A DNA stretch of 64,000 bases, taken from positions 1-64,000 of IMG/VR virus record IMGVR_UViG_3300031524_001640; one strand, 5' to 3'. Positions 44,988-54,023 of this stretch are shown here, piece by piece. Position 1 is the first letter of the stretch. Each line of letters begins with the position of its first letter. This stretch comes from a virus. The position numbers were made by a program, and so were the translations under genes. Below the pieces are notes generated by a model. The model saw only the letters and a list, made by a program, of their open reading frames with translations, was not told the DNA's origin and made no database searches.

Positions 44988-45204
44988 GTATATCTTTCCT
45001 TCTGCGGAAGATAATTTAGATCGTAAATTTATTTATGTACCTTTGATAGAGGCTATAAAAGCCTCTGAGAATGGGGTATCAGTCCTCTGGAGGACTTGTA
45101 ATTGTAGACCTATCCCTTGTGGCTGTCCTAAGGAAACCGCTATATTAGAATGGGAAGTCAAAAGAGTAATTAACCAGCCTGAGACTGGTAAAAGTATACT
45201 ATAA
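44968..45204 (+). CDS. Hypothetical protein, 78 aa
   Basis: From ATG 44968; the TTG at 44941 is less likely. CNCRPIPCGCPKETAILEW suggests metal binding. Overlaps the clamp loader by 20 bases. Confidence 0.55.
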   Translation: MPEPKCKYIFPSAEDNLDRKFIYVPLIEAIKASENGVSVLWRTCNCRPIPCGCPKETAILEWEVKRVINQPETGKSIL

Positions 45205-45237
45205 AGGTATACATCTCGTAATATCAGGAAGGTTTTA

Positions 45238-47760
45238 ATGGGAAGAGTTTTAAAACCTAACACCGAAAAGGTGTTAAGTGAACGCTACTATCTCCGTGAT
45301 CCACAAGGCAATAAAATCGAGACGGAATGGGAGCATTGTTGTCGTCGTGTAGCAAAAGATATTTCCAGCGCTTATCCATCAGGGGAACCACAGGGTCTAG
45401 AAGAATCTTTCTTCAGACTAATGTATAATCAGGAGTTTTCTCCTAATTCCCCAACATGGTTTAATGCTGGGAATCCTTATGTAAGTAAGAAGTCTTTATC
45501 TGCTTGTTATATCCTCCATGTACCAGATGATATACCAGGTATCTTCAAAGCAATTCAAGACGGTGCCATTATTGGGAAGACTGGTGGTGGTATTGGCATG
45601 GACGGGTCTCAAATCCGACCATATGGTGCGTTAACTAATTCAGGTGGAATCGCTTCAGGTGTTATAAGCTTCATGGGTCCATTTCAGGCTATGAGCGAAG
45701 CGATTGTTCAGGGAGGCAGAAGGCGCATCGCTATGATGTGGATGTTAGCTGTCTGGCACCCTGAAATCTTGGCTTTTATAGATTGCAAAGTCAAGACTGG
45801 GCCTTGGTTGTTGAACACCCTGCTAAACCAGTACGGTCTGAGCCTAGAGCAAGCTCGCCAGGTAGCGCAGGATGTCGGTTGGCTTGACGTCACCGACCAT
45901 GGAAACAGTGTTCAGCAAGATACTTGGCATTCCCCATTCTCTGGTTTCAATATCTCTGTTAAAGTAACTAATGAGTTCATGAAAGTACTTGAAGAAGATG
46001 GACTCTTTATGTTGCGCCGAGCTATTGTAGATGACCCGGAGAATGGTCCACGGGCAAAACAAGTACGCTATGAGCCCTGGAGAGGTCCAGTTCTGGATCC
46101 TCGCAATGACGCTAACATCGTTGTCGAGAAGGATGGTATCAAATATGTTAGAGCTAAGCTGTTATGGCAGAGGATATTAGAATCAGCATGGTCCTCTGCC
46201 GAACCCGGAATTATGTTTGATGATATTGTCAACGATGATAACCCAGTCAAGTCTTTAGGACCTATACATAATTCCAATCCGTGTGGGGAATACTATCAAG
46301 TAGATCACAATTCTTGCAATCTTGGTTCTATTAATGTAAGTAAATTCTTTACAGCTAAAGCATCTGATAAATCAGATGCTTGGTATAACTATGTAGACTG
46401 GAAGAGATTAGCAATTACAGCCCGTAAGGCCGCTAGATTCCTAGATGCGGTTATAGAGAAAAACGAATATCCTATCCAAGAGATAACTGACACTACCAAA
46501 GCTTCTAGACCTATTGGTTTAGGTGTAATGGGAGTAGCAGATTTACTATTAGATTTACATATCGCTTATGGTAGTGATGAATCATATGAAGTGGGTGAAA
46601 GGATAGGACAGTGGATACAATACTACGCTTGGATTGAATCTACTATGCTTTCCAAGGAGTTTGGACCCTTTCCAGAGCTAGAGAATAATGTAGAATTCTT
46701 TGATAATAAGATGGGACAATTATCTAAGGATATAAATTGTCATCCTGCTCATCGTTATATTACTCAAAACCAAACCTTATACTCGTTGTACAAAAAGCAT
46801 GGAGTTAGAAACTGTCACGTTACTGTTATAGCCCCAACAGGGACTATTTCTCTTATAGATGAATGTTCTTCTGGTATAGAGCCTATATTTGCTTTTAAAT
46901 ATACTAGACAGGATACAATTGGTGTAAGAGAGTACTATGATTCAAGGGCAGAAGCTTGGTTAGCTGAACACAAAGAAGATAAACTTCCTAGTTATTTTGT
47001 AGATGCTAGTCAAGTAACCCCTGAACAACACGTTAGAATGCAAGCTGCATTTCAGAAGTATTGTGATAACGCTATATCCAAAACAGTTAATATGCCAACT
47101 ACGTCCACAGTAGAGGACGTTGCTTATGTATATAACCTAGCATTCAAGCTTAAGCTAAAAGGAATAACTGTATACAGAGACGGATGTCGTGAAGGTGTAC
47201 TAATAAGAGAAGAGAAGAAGCCCACATCTCTTAAAACAGTACTAAAACCGATACAAGAGAAAGAAGTTATTGAGCGTCCAGATTTCCTAGATGGGGGAAC
47301 TTATGTTATCCCAGATGGTAGAGATGGTAAGCTATACGTAACCGTTAATCATCAGATTGAGGGTAGAGTAATAGAAGTATTTCTACGTGAGAACGCTGGT
47401 AATGAATGGATAGAATTAGCAGGTAGATTAATAAGTTTATTGCTTAGATCCAATGTGTCTTCCAAAGAGATACGCCAACAACTAAGAAGAGTTGGTGGGC
47501 AGTCTGCTTTATGGTATAACGGTAAGTGTTTTACTTCTGCCGTTCAGCTAATAGATGAAGTCATCTTTGAGAAGGCAGCACCATACTTCGCCTCAAAGAT
47601 TTCCAATATACCATTTGTTATTGAGACAAAGCTAGCAGCTATCAAAGATGAAAATATAACAAAACATACACCTAAATGCCCTGATTGTGGGGCACAGCTA
47701 AGATTTATATCAGGCTGCACAGAATGTAGTGTGTTGTGTGGTTACTCTAAATGTAAGTAA
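45238..47760 (+). CDS. nrdJ: Class II (B12-dependent) ribonucleotide reductase
   Basis: 840 residues. NSPTWFNAGNP, SLSACYILHVPDD (first redox Cys), GKTGGGIGMDGSQIRP, SNPCGEYYQVDHNSCNLGSINVSKF (Cys, Asn, Cys, Glu), CHVTVIAPTGTISLIDECSSGIEP and C-terminal CPDCGAQLRF..CTECSVLCGYSKCK. Makes dNTP precursors using adenosylcobalamin radicals. Compared with the usual FIxxK-xxG-xLxxFNISV spacing there is an extra segment of about 45 residues (about 188-235) that is locally GC-richer. Confidence 0.93.
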   Translation: MGRVLKPNTEKVLSERYYLRDPQGNKIETEWEHCCRRVAKDISSAYPSGEPQGLEESFFRLMYNQEFSPNSPTWFNAGNPYVSKKSLSACYILHVPDDIPGIFKAIQDGAIIGKTGGGIGMDGSQIRPYGALTNSGGIASGVISFMGPFQAMSEAIVQGGRRRIAMMWMLAVWHPEILAFIDCKVKTGPWLLNTLLNQYGLSLEQARQVAQDVGWLDVTDHGNSVQQDTWHSPFSGFNISVKVTNEFMKVLEEDGLFMLRRAIVDDPENGPRAKQVRYEPWRGPVLDPRNDANIVVEKDGIKYVRAKLLWQRILESAWSSAEPGIMFDDIVNDDNPVKSLGPIHNSNPCGEYYQVDHNSCNLGSINVSKFFTAKASDKSDAWYNYVDWKRLAITARKAARFLDAVIEKNEYPIQEITDTTKASRPIGLGVMGVADLLLDLHIAYGSDESYEVGERIGQWIQYYAWIESTMLSKEFGPFPELENNVEFFDNKMGQLSKDINCHPAHRYITQNQTLYSLYKKHGVRNCHVTVIAPTGTISLIDECSSGIEPIFAFKYTRQDTIGVREYYDSRAEAWLAEHKEDKLPSYFVDASQVTPEQHVRMQAAFQKYCDNAISKTVNMPTTSTVEDVAYVYNLAFKLKLKGITVYRDGCREGVLIREEKKPTSLKTVLKPIQEKEVIERPDFLDGGTYVIPDGRDGKLYVTVNHQIEGRVIEVFLRENAGNEWIELAGRLISLLLRSNVSSKEIRQQLRRVGGQSALWYNGKCFTSAVQLIDEVIFEKAAPYFASKISNIPFVIETKLAAIKDENITKHTPKCPDCGAQLRFISGCTECSVLCGYSKCK

Positions 47761-47851
47761 TCATTTTTTAGGAGTGATTGTTCTATGCTCAAATACATTA
47801 AGACTGTAGAAAAGTAGTAATCCTCAATTTAAACGCATACAGAGGTGACAC

Positions 47852-48118
47852 GTGGCAAATGGGAAAGTACACGTCAATGTAAACGCTGTTTATAACAATG
47901 GTGGTTTTCTATTTCAAGATATGAAGGTACCAGCTCGTATCCAATTGATTAAGATAGAAAAAGCGCCAAGGTTTATGGAAGTAGCCCTTAGGTTAGTTAT
48001 ATCAGATTCACTATCTGAAGACCTGTATGAAGCTCTAAACACATCCACTACTGTAAGTTTGGATATTGAAGGTGTGAAGCCGCCATTGGAGCGGGATAAT
48101 GAAACAAAACGTATGTAA
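47852..48118 (+). CDS. Hypothetical protein, 88 aa
   Basis: GTG start (SD GAGGTGA). MANGKVHVNVNAVYNNGGFLFQ; beta-rich. Terminator follows. Confidence 0.6.
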   Translation: MANGKVHVNVNAVYNNGGFLFQDMKVPARIQLIKIEKAPRFMEVALRLVISDSLSEDLYEALNTSTTVSLDIEGVKPPLERDNETKRM

Positions 48119-48127
48119 ACTATTACG

Positions 48128-48167
48128 GGAGGCGCTAGAATTAAATACCTAGCGCTTCCATTTGTTT
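48128..48167 (+). terminator. Intrinsic terminator
   Basis: GGAGGCGCTAG and CTAGCGCTTCC pair over 11 bp (one G-U), then ATTTGTTT. Confidence 0.7.
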
Positions 48168-48201
48168 AGATAAACTATAGCCAACTGGTGCAAAGAAACT
48201 A

Positions 48202-48642
48202 ATGAGACGTGAAGCAAAAATATTAAAAGAAGCTTTGCCACTATACAACGCCAAGCACATTATCATAAGTGAAGTCAAAGATCTCGTCCTTACCTATCAA
48301 ATACAACTACCTTTTAAAACAAAAGACAACGAACAAATCATAGTTTATGCATATCAAAAACCTAAAGGGAAAAAACTGTATCTAACAGATGCTGGAAGAG
48401 TTGTAAGGTCTTTGGAAAAATTAGGAGTGGGTATTGTAATGCCAGTCCTACAAAATATTCTTCGTGAATATGGTTTGAGATTAGATGAGCATGCTAGTAT
48501 AATAGAAGATAGTGATCGTCCACTGGGAGAGAGGCTGTCTAGTGTAATAGAAGCCTACATAGCAGTAGATGGGATATCCAGAGGATGGATAGCAACTGAA
48601 GCTTGGAAAGAGGAATTAAAGGATGTCAGAAAAACCATATAA
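48202..48642 (+). CDS. DUF1828-like protein
   Basis: 146 residues. IQLPFKTKDNEQIIVYAYQKPKGKKLYLTDAGRVVRSLEKLGVG and LQNILREYGLRL follow the DUF1828 pattern (phage-associated, role unknown). Overlaps the next gene by 20 bases. Confidence 0.6.
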   Translation: MRREAKILKEALPLYNAKHIIISEVKDLVLTYQIQLPFKTKDNEQIIVYAYQKPKGKKLYLTDAGRVVRSLEKLGVGIVMPVLQNILREYGLRLDEHASIIEDSDRPLGERLSSVIEAYIAVDGISRGWIATEAWKEELKDVRKTI

Positions 48643-49111
48643 TCCACAAGGCGATGTTAATAAGATGATGGAACTCTTTGGCCAAGAGGTTAAGAGTAGC
48701 CCAGAATTGCCTGATAAAGATACATTGCGTCTCAGAGCAAGATTAGTATATGAAGAGGCAATGGAATTTGTAAAAGCTTGTGGATGTAATTTATTCATTA
48801 ATGATAGAGCTGGGCAAGTCCTAAGAATTGGTTCACAGGATGTTTATATTGATACAGACAATTTCGAACCCGACTTTGTTGAGTACGTTGACGCTTGTGC
48901 AGACCAATTAGTTGTTACTTATGGAGCCTTCAGTGCAGCTGGGGTAGAAGGACAAGAAGTATTCGAAGAAGTGAACCGCTCTAATATGAGTAAAGTCTGG
49001 TCAGATGGAACTATCCACAAGAGGGAAGACGGTAAGGTTATTAAACCGCCAGACACATACTCACCAGCAAATATACAAAAGGTTCTTGATAACCAAACCA
49101 AACATAAATAA
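48623..49111 (+). CDS. MazG-like NTP pyrophosphohydrolase
   Basis: 162 residues. LRARLVYEEAMEFVKA (ExxE), EYVDACADQLVVTYGAFSAAGV (ExxD), EVFEEVNRSNMSKVW and DGKVIKPPDTYSPANI are the all-alpha NTP-PPase signature common in phages. Hydrolyses (d)NTPs, affecting nucleotide pools or stringent signals. Stop overlaps the next ATG. Confidence 0.85.
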   Translation: MSEKPYNPQGDVNKMMELFGQEVKSSPELPDKDTLRLRARLVYEEAMEFVKACGCNLFINDRAGQVLRIGSQDVYIDTDNFEPDFVEYVDACADQLVVTYGAFSAAGVEGQEVFEEVNRSNMSKVWSDGTIHKREDGKVIKPPDTYSPANIQKVLDNQTKHK

Positions 49112-49686
49112 TGCTAATCATAGGTCTAGGACACAAAGCTAGACAAGGTAAAGACACGTTTGCCAAGTCTATATTAGAAGAGTATTCATACGCAAGAACT
49201 TATTCATTTGCGAAGGAATTGAAGATCTTTTGTAGGGATAACCACGAGAGTCTAGTAATAAAATATCCATTTATTGAATTGGATACTAAACCAGATCCAA
49301 TCTATAATTATCCGAAGATGCTTCAGTACATAGGTACTGAAGTAGAAAGAGCAAGAGACCCAGATTGCTGGATAAGTAAGGTAAACGCTAGAATACTACA
49401 AGAAGAACCCGGAATCGCCGTGATAACGGATGTAAGATTTATTAATGAAGCGAACTGGATTAAATCATTAGGTGGATTGGTAATTGATATCATTAGACTT
49501 AATCCAGATGGGACACAATTCATTGACCCATCAAGAGATCCTAATCACGCATCTGAAACACAATTAGACGGGTACCCATTTGATTTAGTTATTGGTGTGG
49601 TATCAGGTAATCTAGAGTTATTGAGAGATATGGCAACACAGGTTGTGTATAGCTCCCTATTTTATAGACCTTTCAATGAAAAGTGA
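49111..49686 (+). CDS. Deoxynucleoside monophosphate kinase
   Basis: 191 residues. P-loop GLGHKARQGKDTFAKS, AKELKIFCRDN, LQYIGTEVERARDPDCWISKV and VITDVRFINEANWIKSLGG match phage dNMP kinases of T4 gp1 type. Supplies dNDPs for replication. Confidence 0.88.
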   Translation: MLIIGLGHKARQGKDTFAKSILEEYSYARTYSFAKELKIFCRDNHESLVIKYPFIELDTKPDPIYNYPKMLQYIGTEVERARDPDCWISKVNARILQEEPGIAVITDVRFINEANWIKSLGGLVIDIIRLNPDGTQFIDPSRDPNHASETQLDGYPFDLVIGVVSGNLELLRDMATQVVYSSLFYRPFNEK

Positions 49687-49699
49687 ATGAGGTTAAGTA

Positions 49700-51019
49700 A
49701 TGAGTAGAGCTCCAATACGGGGCAAATCTATAGAGATAGTAAGCCATCAAATAGAAGAGAAAATACCAATCAACTATTATGTTGTTGGCTATAAAGAATG
49801 GTTAGAGGACGGCTTCGAGACAGAAGCCGTCCCTCGTTCTCAATGGATAATTATTGATGAAGGTAGAGAATGTAAACAACTGTCTTGGATAGTTGATACC
49901 CTAATTGAAATGGGTACGATTGGGTTAGACACAGAAACTACTGGTGAAGATAAGAAATCTGGTTTAGATCCTTGGCGGGAAGGTTCTAAATTATTACTGT
50001 TGCAATTAGGTAATGAAAGTAAAGTATTTCTAATACAACCCGGACTAGTGCCTTACCTCGCCGATGTCCTAGAAAATAAAACACTTCTACATCTAGGTCA
50101 AAACCTAGTATATGACTTCAAATACTTATTTGTTAAGTATAAAATACATATAAATAATATGTATGATACTATGCTAGCCGAACAACTACTAACTTCTGGT
50201 TTGAATGGAATAAAGGTAGGATTAGCAGATCTAGCACGTAGATATAAGCCTTATAGGATGATATCAAAGGAAGTTAGAGCTGACTTTATCCACTTCAAAG
50301 AACGTGGAGAAAAGATATCCAAAGATATGGCTTACTACGCTGCCAGAGATATTATTCTACTATTTCCAGTAATGAATGAACAAAAAGAACAACTGAAACA
50401 TTGGAAACTAGAAGTAGTAGCACAAGATGAGTTTAACGTACTACCTGTGACTGCTTCCATGGAACTCAATGGAGTTAATTTAGATAGGGACACTCTTAAA
50501 CTAGCTCTCTCCTATTGGGAGAGTAGGCAGAAAGAATTAGAAATAGAAATACTCAATTCTTATGACAAGGAACTAAAAAGCAAAGGTAAAGTAGAATTAT
50601 CCCTAATACCAGAAGTTAAGAATGTATTTGATCTTAATTCCCCTGCTCAGAAATTGGCAGCGTTGAGAAATCTAGACTTTGATATAGAAAATGTCCAGAG
50701 AGAAACATTGGAATCTATTGATCACCCTATTGCTAAAGCATTAGCAGAGTATTCTAACGTAATGAAAGTTACTTCGACTTACGGTGAAAACCTACTAAAG
50801 AGGGTCAATACAAAGACTGGACGGTTACACCCAGAATTTAATCAACTAGGTTCTGGAGACGGTAGTTTATCTAAGAAGGGAACAATCGCTACAGGTAGAT
50901 ACTCTAGTGACTTCCAGCAAATGCCTCGCCCAACGGAAAGGTTTTGTGAGGTGAAGGGAGAAGAGCTAAGTGAGATACAACAACTCTTCTCTGAAAAGAT
51001 AAAACAGTTTACTTCCTAA
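49700..51019 (+). CDS. polA: DNA polymerase A, N-terminal piece (exonuclease and thumb)
   Basis: 439 residues. 3'-5' exonuclease motifs: GLDTETTGEDKK (Exo I), LGQNLVYDFKYL (Exo II) and MAYYAARDIILLF (Exo III). Thumb and start of fingers: ATGRYSSDFQQMPRP corresponds to the TGRLSSxxPNLQNIP motif. It stops before motif A. The last residues diverge where the antisense HNH gene begins; the rest lies at 53034. A perfect 10-bp hairpin (GGACGGCTTC/GAAGCCGTCC) lies near codon 40. Confidence 0.9.
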   Translation: MSRAPIRGKSIEIVSHQIEEKIPINYYVVGYKEWLEDGFETEAVPRSQWIIIDEGRECKQLSWIVDTLIEMGTIGLDTETTGEDKKSGLDPWREGSKLLLLQLGNESKVFLIQPGLVPYLADVLENKTLLHLGQNLVYDFKYLFVKYKIHINNMYDTMLAEQLLTSGLNGIKVGLADLARRYKPYRMISKEVRADFIHFKERGEKISKDMAYYAARDIILLFPVMNEQKEQLKHWKLEVVAQDEFNVLPVTASMELNGVNLDRDTLKLALSYWESRQKELEIEILNSYDKELKSKGKVELSLIPEVKNVFDLNSPAQKLAALRNLDFDIENVQRETLESIDHPIAKALAEYSNVMKVTSTYGENLLKRVNTKTGRLHPEFNQLGSGDGSLSKKGTIATGRYSSDFQQMPRPTERFCEVKGEELSEIQQLFSEKIKQFTS

Positions 51020-51644
51020 AACGGTCTGAAACCATATTACACATCTCAATGAATTCATCAAAAGATTGAGTATGTTTAGCGAAGTTTGCCTGTTTACAAC
51101 AAGGTACGCAATTATCCTTTGTATATCCCTTAGAACTATCTAGTCTATCTATGCCATTGTATAAATATAATCCTAAATTGGACTTCTCAGATCTGGATTC
51201 GGAACTTGGTAACCTCCCTGTATAAAAGCAAGGAGAACTCGTTAATCCCAGGAATTCTTCATCAGTTAATGTCCATTTTATACTACGATCTTTAGCACCA
51301 CCCTTATATCTACGTAACAAAGTCCTAAAAGCAGGATTACCTATTCCGTTACGGCGTTTTGAATACTCTTTTCCTAAACCACCCATACCGAAATGGCCCC
51401 TACAACAACCACAACTTATAACACGTCCAGAAACCATATCAGAGCCGGCTATAGTTACTATTTTGTTACAAACTATTCCGGTTTTTATACTAGGCGCTGT
51501 ACATCTACATTTCCAGAGGTATTTGCGGATCCCCTTCAAGTTCTTCTTAGAGTTGCTAGGTTGAAGTTTGAATCCGTCTTCCTCTATTATTTCTAGGTAA
51601 CCAAATACCTGATTTTTAACTAACTTTAACTTAGTACCTCGCAT
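51009..51644 (-). CDS. HNH/AP2-type mobile endonuclease
   Basis: 211 residues. Two Cys/His clusters (CRCTAPSIKTGIVCNK; ISCGCCRGHFG), then GGAKDRSIKWTLTDEEFLGL, PCFYTGRLPS and NGIDRLDSSKGYTKDNCVPCC with the HNH-like NGIDR/N/C core. Inserted antisense in the split polymerase gene. The TATACTATATAAT box lies upstream on its strand. Confidence 0.8.
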   Translation of the reverse strand: MRGTKLKLVKNQVFGYLEIIEEDGFKLQPSNSKKNLKGIRKYLWKCRCTAPSIKTGIVCNKIVTIAGSDMVSGRVISCGCCRGHFGMGGLGKEYSKRRNGIGNPAFRTLLRRYKGGAKDRSIKWTLTDEEFLGLTSSPCFYTGRLPSSESRSEKSNLGLYLYNGIDRLDSSKGYTKDNCVPCCKQANFAKHTQSFDEFIEMCNMVSDRFRK

Positions 51645-51659
51645 ATTGATCTCCTTGCT

Positions 51660-51674
51660 ATTATATAGTATAGT
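51660..51674 (-). promoter_or_regulatory. Promoter-like TATACTATATAAT on minus strand
   Basis: Fourth copy of the box shared by the leftward endonuclease genes. Confidence 0.5.
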
Positions 51675-51701
51675 AGATCCAGCGAAAACAAGCGAAATTG
51701 A

Positions 51702-51803
51702 AACTCAGATAGTCCGGAAGAGCGCTACGCAGTAGTGAAAGATCCAAAAGAGTTAGCATTTGTTAAAAAGCAATTCAAAGATGTTTGGATGAAGTATCAA
51801 TAG
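51702..51803 (+). pseudogene. Orphan 3' end of polymerase piece 1 (displaced by HNH)
   Basis: 33 open codons without a start: DSPEERYAVVKDPKELAFV, then a Trp-containing end and a stop. Probably the original C-terminus of the polA N-terminal piece, cut off by the HNH insertion. Confidence 0.5.
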
Positions 51804-51815
51804 GAGAATATAGCT

Positions 51816-52265
51816 ATGGGAAACCAATTCCGCAAAGCATTTCGAACCACAAAGATTAGAATTAATGAACTATCACCAGAGGCACAACAGGAAATCGAAC
51901 AGCTATTCCTAAATCTAGAAGCAGCAAAGACTGATGCTGTAACAGCAGAACGTGAAGCTGGTAAAGCAGTTAGTCAGGCTCAGATTCGTAGGGGCAACGC
52001 ACAAATCGCTGAATTGCAACTACTTATGGCTGCAGCTACTCATTTCACACAAATTGCTGGTGATCGTGTTTGGATCCCATACAAAGATAACAATGGTGTT
52101 ATTACTTTCGAAGGATTTACTGAGAGGTTACTACGTAATAACATGAGGGCACAGCAAGAACTCCTTGGTCGTCAACTCGCTGAGAACAATGACGATAACA
52201 CTAACTCTAGTGATTTGTACGAGGATGACACAGAAGATCCAAATGGAGCAAAGGGTGAAGAATAG
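51816..52265 (+). CDS. Coiled-coil hypothetical protein, 149 aa
   Basis: Ala/Glu/Gln-rich helix (EAAKTDAVTAEREAGKAVSQAQ) and acidic tail. TAGGAG upstream. Lies between the two polymerase pieces. Confidence 0.65.
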   Translation: MGNQFRKAFRTTKIRINELSPEAQQEIEQLFLNLEAAKTDAVTAEREAGKAVSQAQIRRGNAQIAELQLLMAAATHFTQIAGDRVWIPYKDNNGVITFEGFTERLLRNNMRAQQELLGRQLAENNDDNTNSSDLYEDDTEDPNGAKGEE

Positions 52266-52267
52266 TA

Positions 52268-52432
52268 ATGGGTAGTATAGTAGCCGAACGTCAACCACTC
52301 GGCATCAAAGACGGTAAAGAATATTACTATGATTTAAGGCCAGTGGTCAAGGATGACACTGGCCTAGAGGTTGTTAACACCCAATACAAGAAAATTGTTT
52401 GGAGAGTTCACCAATTCTCCTATACTATGTAA
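52268..52432 (+). CDS. Hypothetical protein, 54 aa
   Basis: RQPLGIKDGKEYYYDLRPV; this resembles the N-terminal YKPIGKIGLKEYYARIEEN of the second polymerase piece, so the two may share a small module. Starts 3 bases after the previous stop. Confidence 0.5.
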   Translation: MGSIVAERQPLGIKDGKEYYYDLRPVVKDDTGLEVVNTQYKKIVWRVHQFSYTM

Positions 52433-52450
52433 GGTATACGAGAATTACCA

Positions 52451-53044
52451 ATGCAAAAATTATCAGAAGCCAAGTTATTATCCAGACTAGAAAAATATCC
52501 TGATTTACTACAGGAATATAGGTCTGGGAAGTTAACACACCATCAAACTCTTAGACGTTGTAACTGTAGGGATCACCACCACAACAACGCAATAGAATTG
52601 AGGGCTAAGAAACAAGAACATTACAGAAAGTCTAGGAAAGCTGAACAACCCAGATATTTACTAAACAATGCTAAACGTCGTTCAGGACTGGAGAACGTTC
52701 CAATAGATATAACATTGGACTTTGTTAACGAGTATCTAAATCAGACATGCCCCGTATTTGGAACAAGCTTTATGATTGGTACAGAAAAACCTGTACCGGA
52801 ATCGGCAACGATAGATAAATTCATTCCGATTGAGGGGTACACACAAAATAACTCTTGGGTTATATCTCATAAAGCTAATACAATAAAAAGTAACGGGTCC
52901 CCAGACGATGTACTTCGTGTAGCCATATGGATGAAATTATGTTCTCGTTTTGGGCATACTAAATCTGTTGTAGAATACAGAAAAATGATAGAGGACACAT
53001 TAGATAAAGTAAAACTAGTAATAGAAGGAGCAATTGGAATATAA
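52451..53044 (+). CDS. HNH-like mobile endonuclease
   Basis: 197 residues. CNCRDHHHNN, CPVFGTSFMIG and ATIDKFIPIEGYTQNNSWVISHKANTIKS, the pattern of phage HNH enzymes (Asp-Lys-x-x-Pro...Gly-Tyr...Asn-x-x-x-x-Ser). Directly upstream of, and overlapping, the second polymerase piece. Confidence 0.7.
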   Translation: MQKLSEAKLLSRLEKYPDLLQEYRSGKLTHHQTLRRCNCRDHHHNNAIELRAKKQEHYRKSRKAEQPRYLLNNAKRRSGLENVPIDITLDFVNEYLNQTCPVFGTSFMIGTEKPVPESATIDKFIPIEGYTQNNSWVISHKANTIKSNGSPDDVLRVAIWMKLCSRFGHTKSVVEYRKMIEDTLDKVKLVIEGAIGI

Positions 53045-54023
53045 TTATAAGCCAATAGGTAAAATCGGCCTTAAAGAATACTATGCGCGCATAGAAGAAA
53101 ATGGTAAAGTTTCACCAGATATCTATACCAGAGTTCCTGATATTAGAGAGGCTATTAGAGCACAAGAAGGACATAGGATTCTATCTGCTGATTATGCACA
53201 GATAGAAGTGAAGCTTATGGCTCACCTAAGCCGTGATCCAGTTCTAATAGCCGCTATTAACTCAGGTAAAGACATACATTGTTATAATTCAGTAGAAGTA
53301 TTTGGTGCCTCACTAAATTTTGATTATGACACTATTAATATAGCTCGTAAGGATCCGTTACATCCTAGGCACCAAGAATTATCTACTATCCGTAACAACA
53401 TTAAGACTGTAACCTTTGGCACTACTTATGGTGCCGGTGCTGCTAGAATTGCAGCAATGACTGGGATGACACCAGAGGCAGCGCAAGACTTCATAAATGC
53501 TTTCTTTGCTAAATTCCATGTCTTGAAGAGATGGTTAGAAGAAACAGGTAACAATGCTGTACGTTATGGGTATTCTACATCTCCTCGTGGTAGGATTAGA
53601 CATTATACTTTACCTTCCGCTGAAGATAGAGACGCAGATGGTTTACTAGCACAAATACGTAGATGGGCTGGTAATCAACCTATTCAAGCTGGAAACGTTG
53701 ACATGCTAAAACCAGCAATGGCTGGCGTTTACAACGAATTGATAGAGAAAAACTACGGTCCTGAAGATGCTAGAATCCTATTTGTCGTCCATGACGAAAT
53801 AGTTATGTCTGCCAGAGAAGACTTATCAGAAAGATACGATGAGACTGGTAGTATATTAACACATAAAGAGATAGAAGCTAGAATAAAGGATGGTAGAGGC
53901 TTTGTAAAAGGCCCCATCGAAGAGATACTATGCAGACACATGCAAAAGTCCTACGATGATATCATTCCAGACATTGTGAATAAAGTAGATGTGGCAATTG
54001 AATACATTTGGGCAAAAGCCTAG
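53034..54023 (+). CDS. polA: DNA polymerase A, C-terminal piece (palm and fingers)
   Basis: 329 residues from TTG (SD AAGGAG). Motif A LSADYAQIEVKLMAHLS, motif B RNNIKTVTFGTTYGAGA, motif C VVHDEIVM; three stop codons just upstream exclude a longer frame. It begins with about 30 unfamiliar residues. With the 49700 piece it would rebuild a full family A polymerase, either as two subunits or after unseen RNA or protein splicing. Confidence 0.9.
   Translation: MEYNYKPIGKIGLKEYYARIEENGKVSPDIYTRVPDIREAIRAQEGHRILSADYAQIEVKLMAHLSRDPVLIAAINSGKDIHCYNSVEVFGASLNFDYDTINIARKDPLHPRHQELSTIRNNIKTVTFGTTYGAGAARIAAMTGMTPEAAQDFINAFFAKFHVLKRWLEETGNNAVRYGYSTSPRGRIRHYTLPSAEDRDADGLLAQIRRWAGNQPIQAGNVDMLKPAMAGVYNELIEKNYGPEDARILFVVHDEIVMSAREDLSERYDETGSILTHKEIEARIKDGRGFVKGPIEEILCRHMQKSYDDIIPDIVNKVDVAIEYIWAKA

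Noticed and set aside
45800-45945. Intein in the RNR
   Set aside because: No Cys/Ser start block, no HN-Cys/Ser/Thr end block and far too short.
45708-46277. Antisense ORFs inside the RNR gene
   Set aside because: Shadows of a well-supported coding gene on the other strand.
47785-47817. 10-codon ORF MLKYIKTVEK
   Set aside because: Has an AGGAG upstream but is too short to support without translation data.
51019-53034. Group I intron joining the two polymerase pieces
   Set aside because: I could not find a P3-P7 core or plausible splice sites; stop codons and separate starts fit split genes better, but a model search was not possible.
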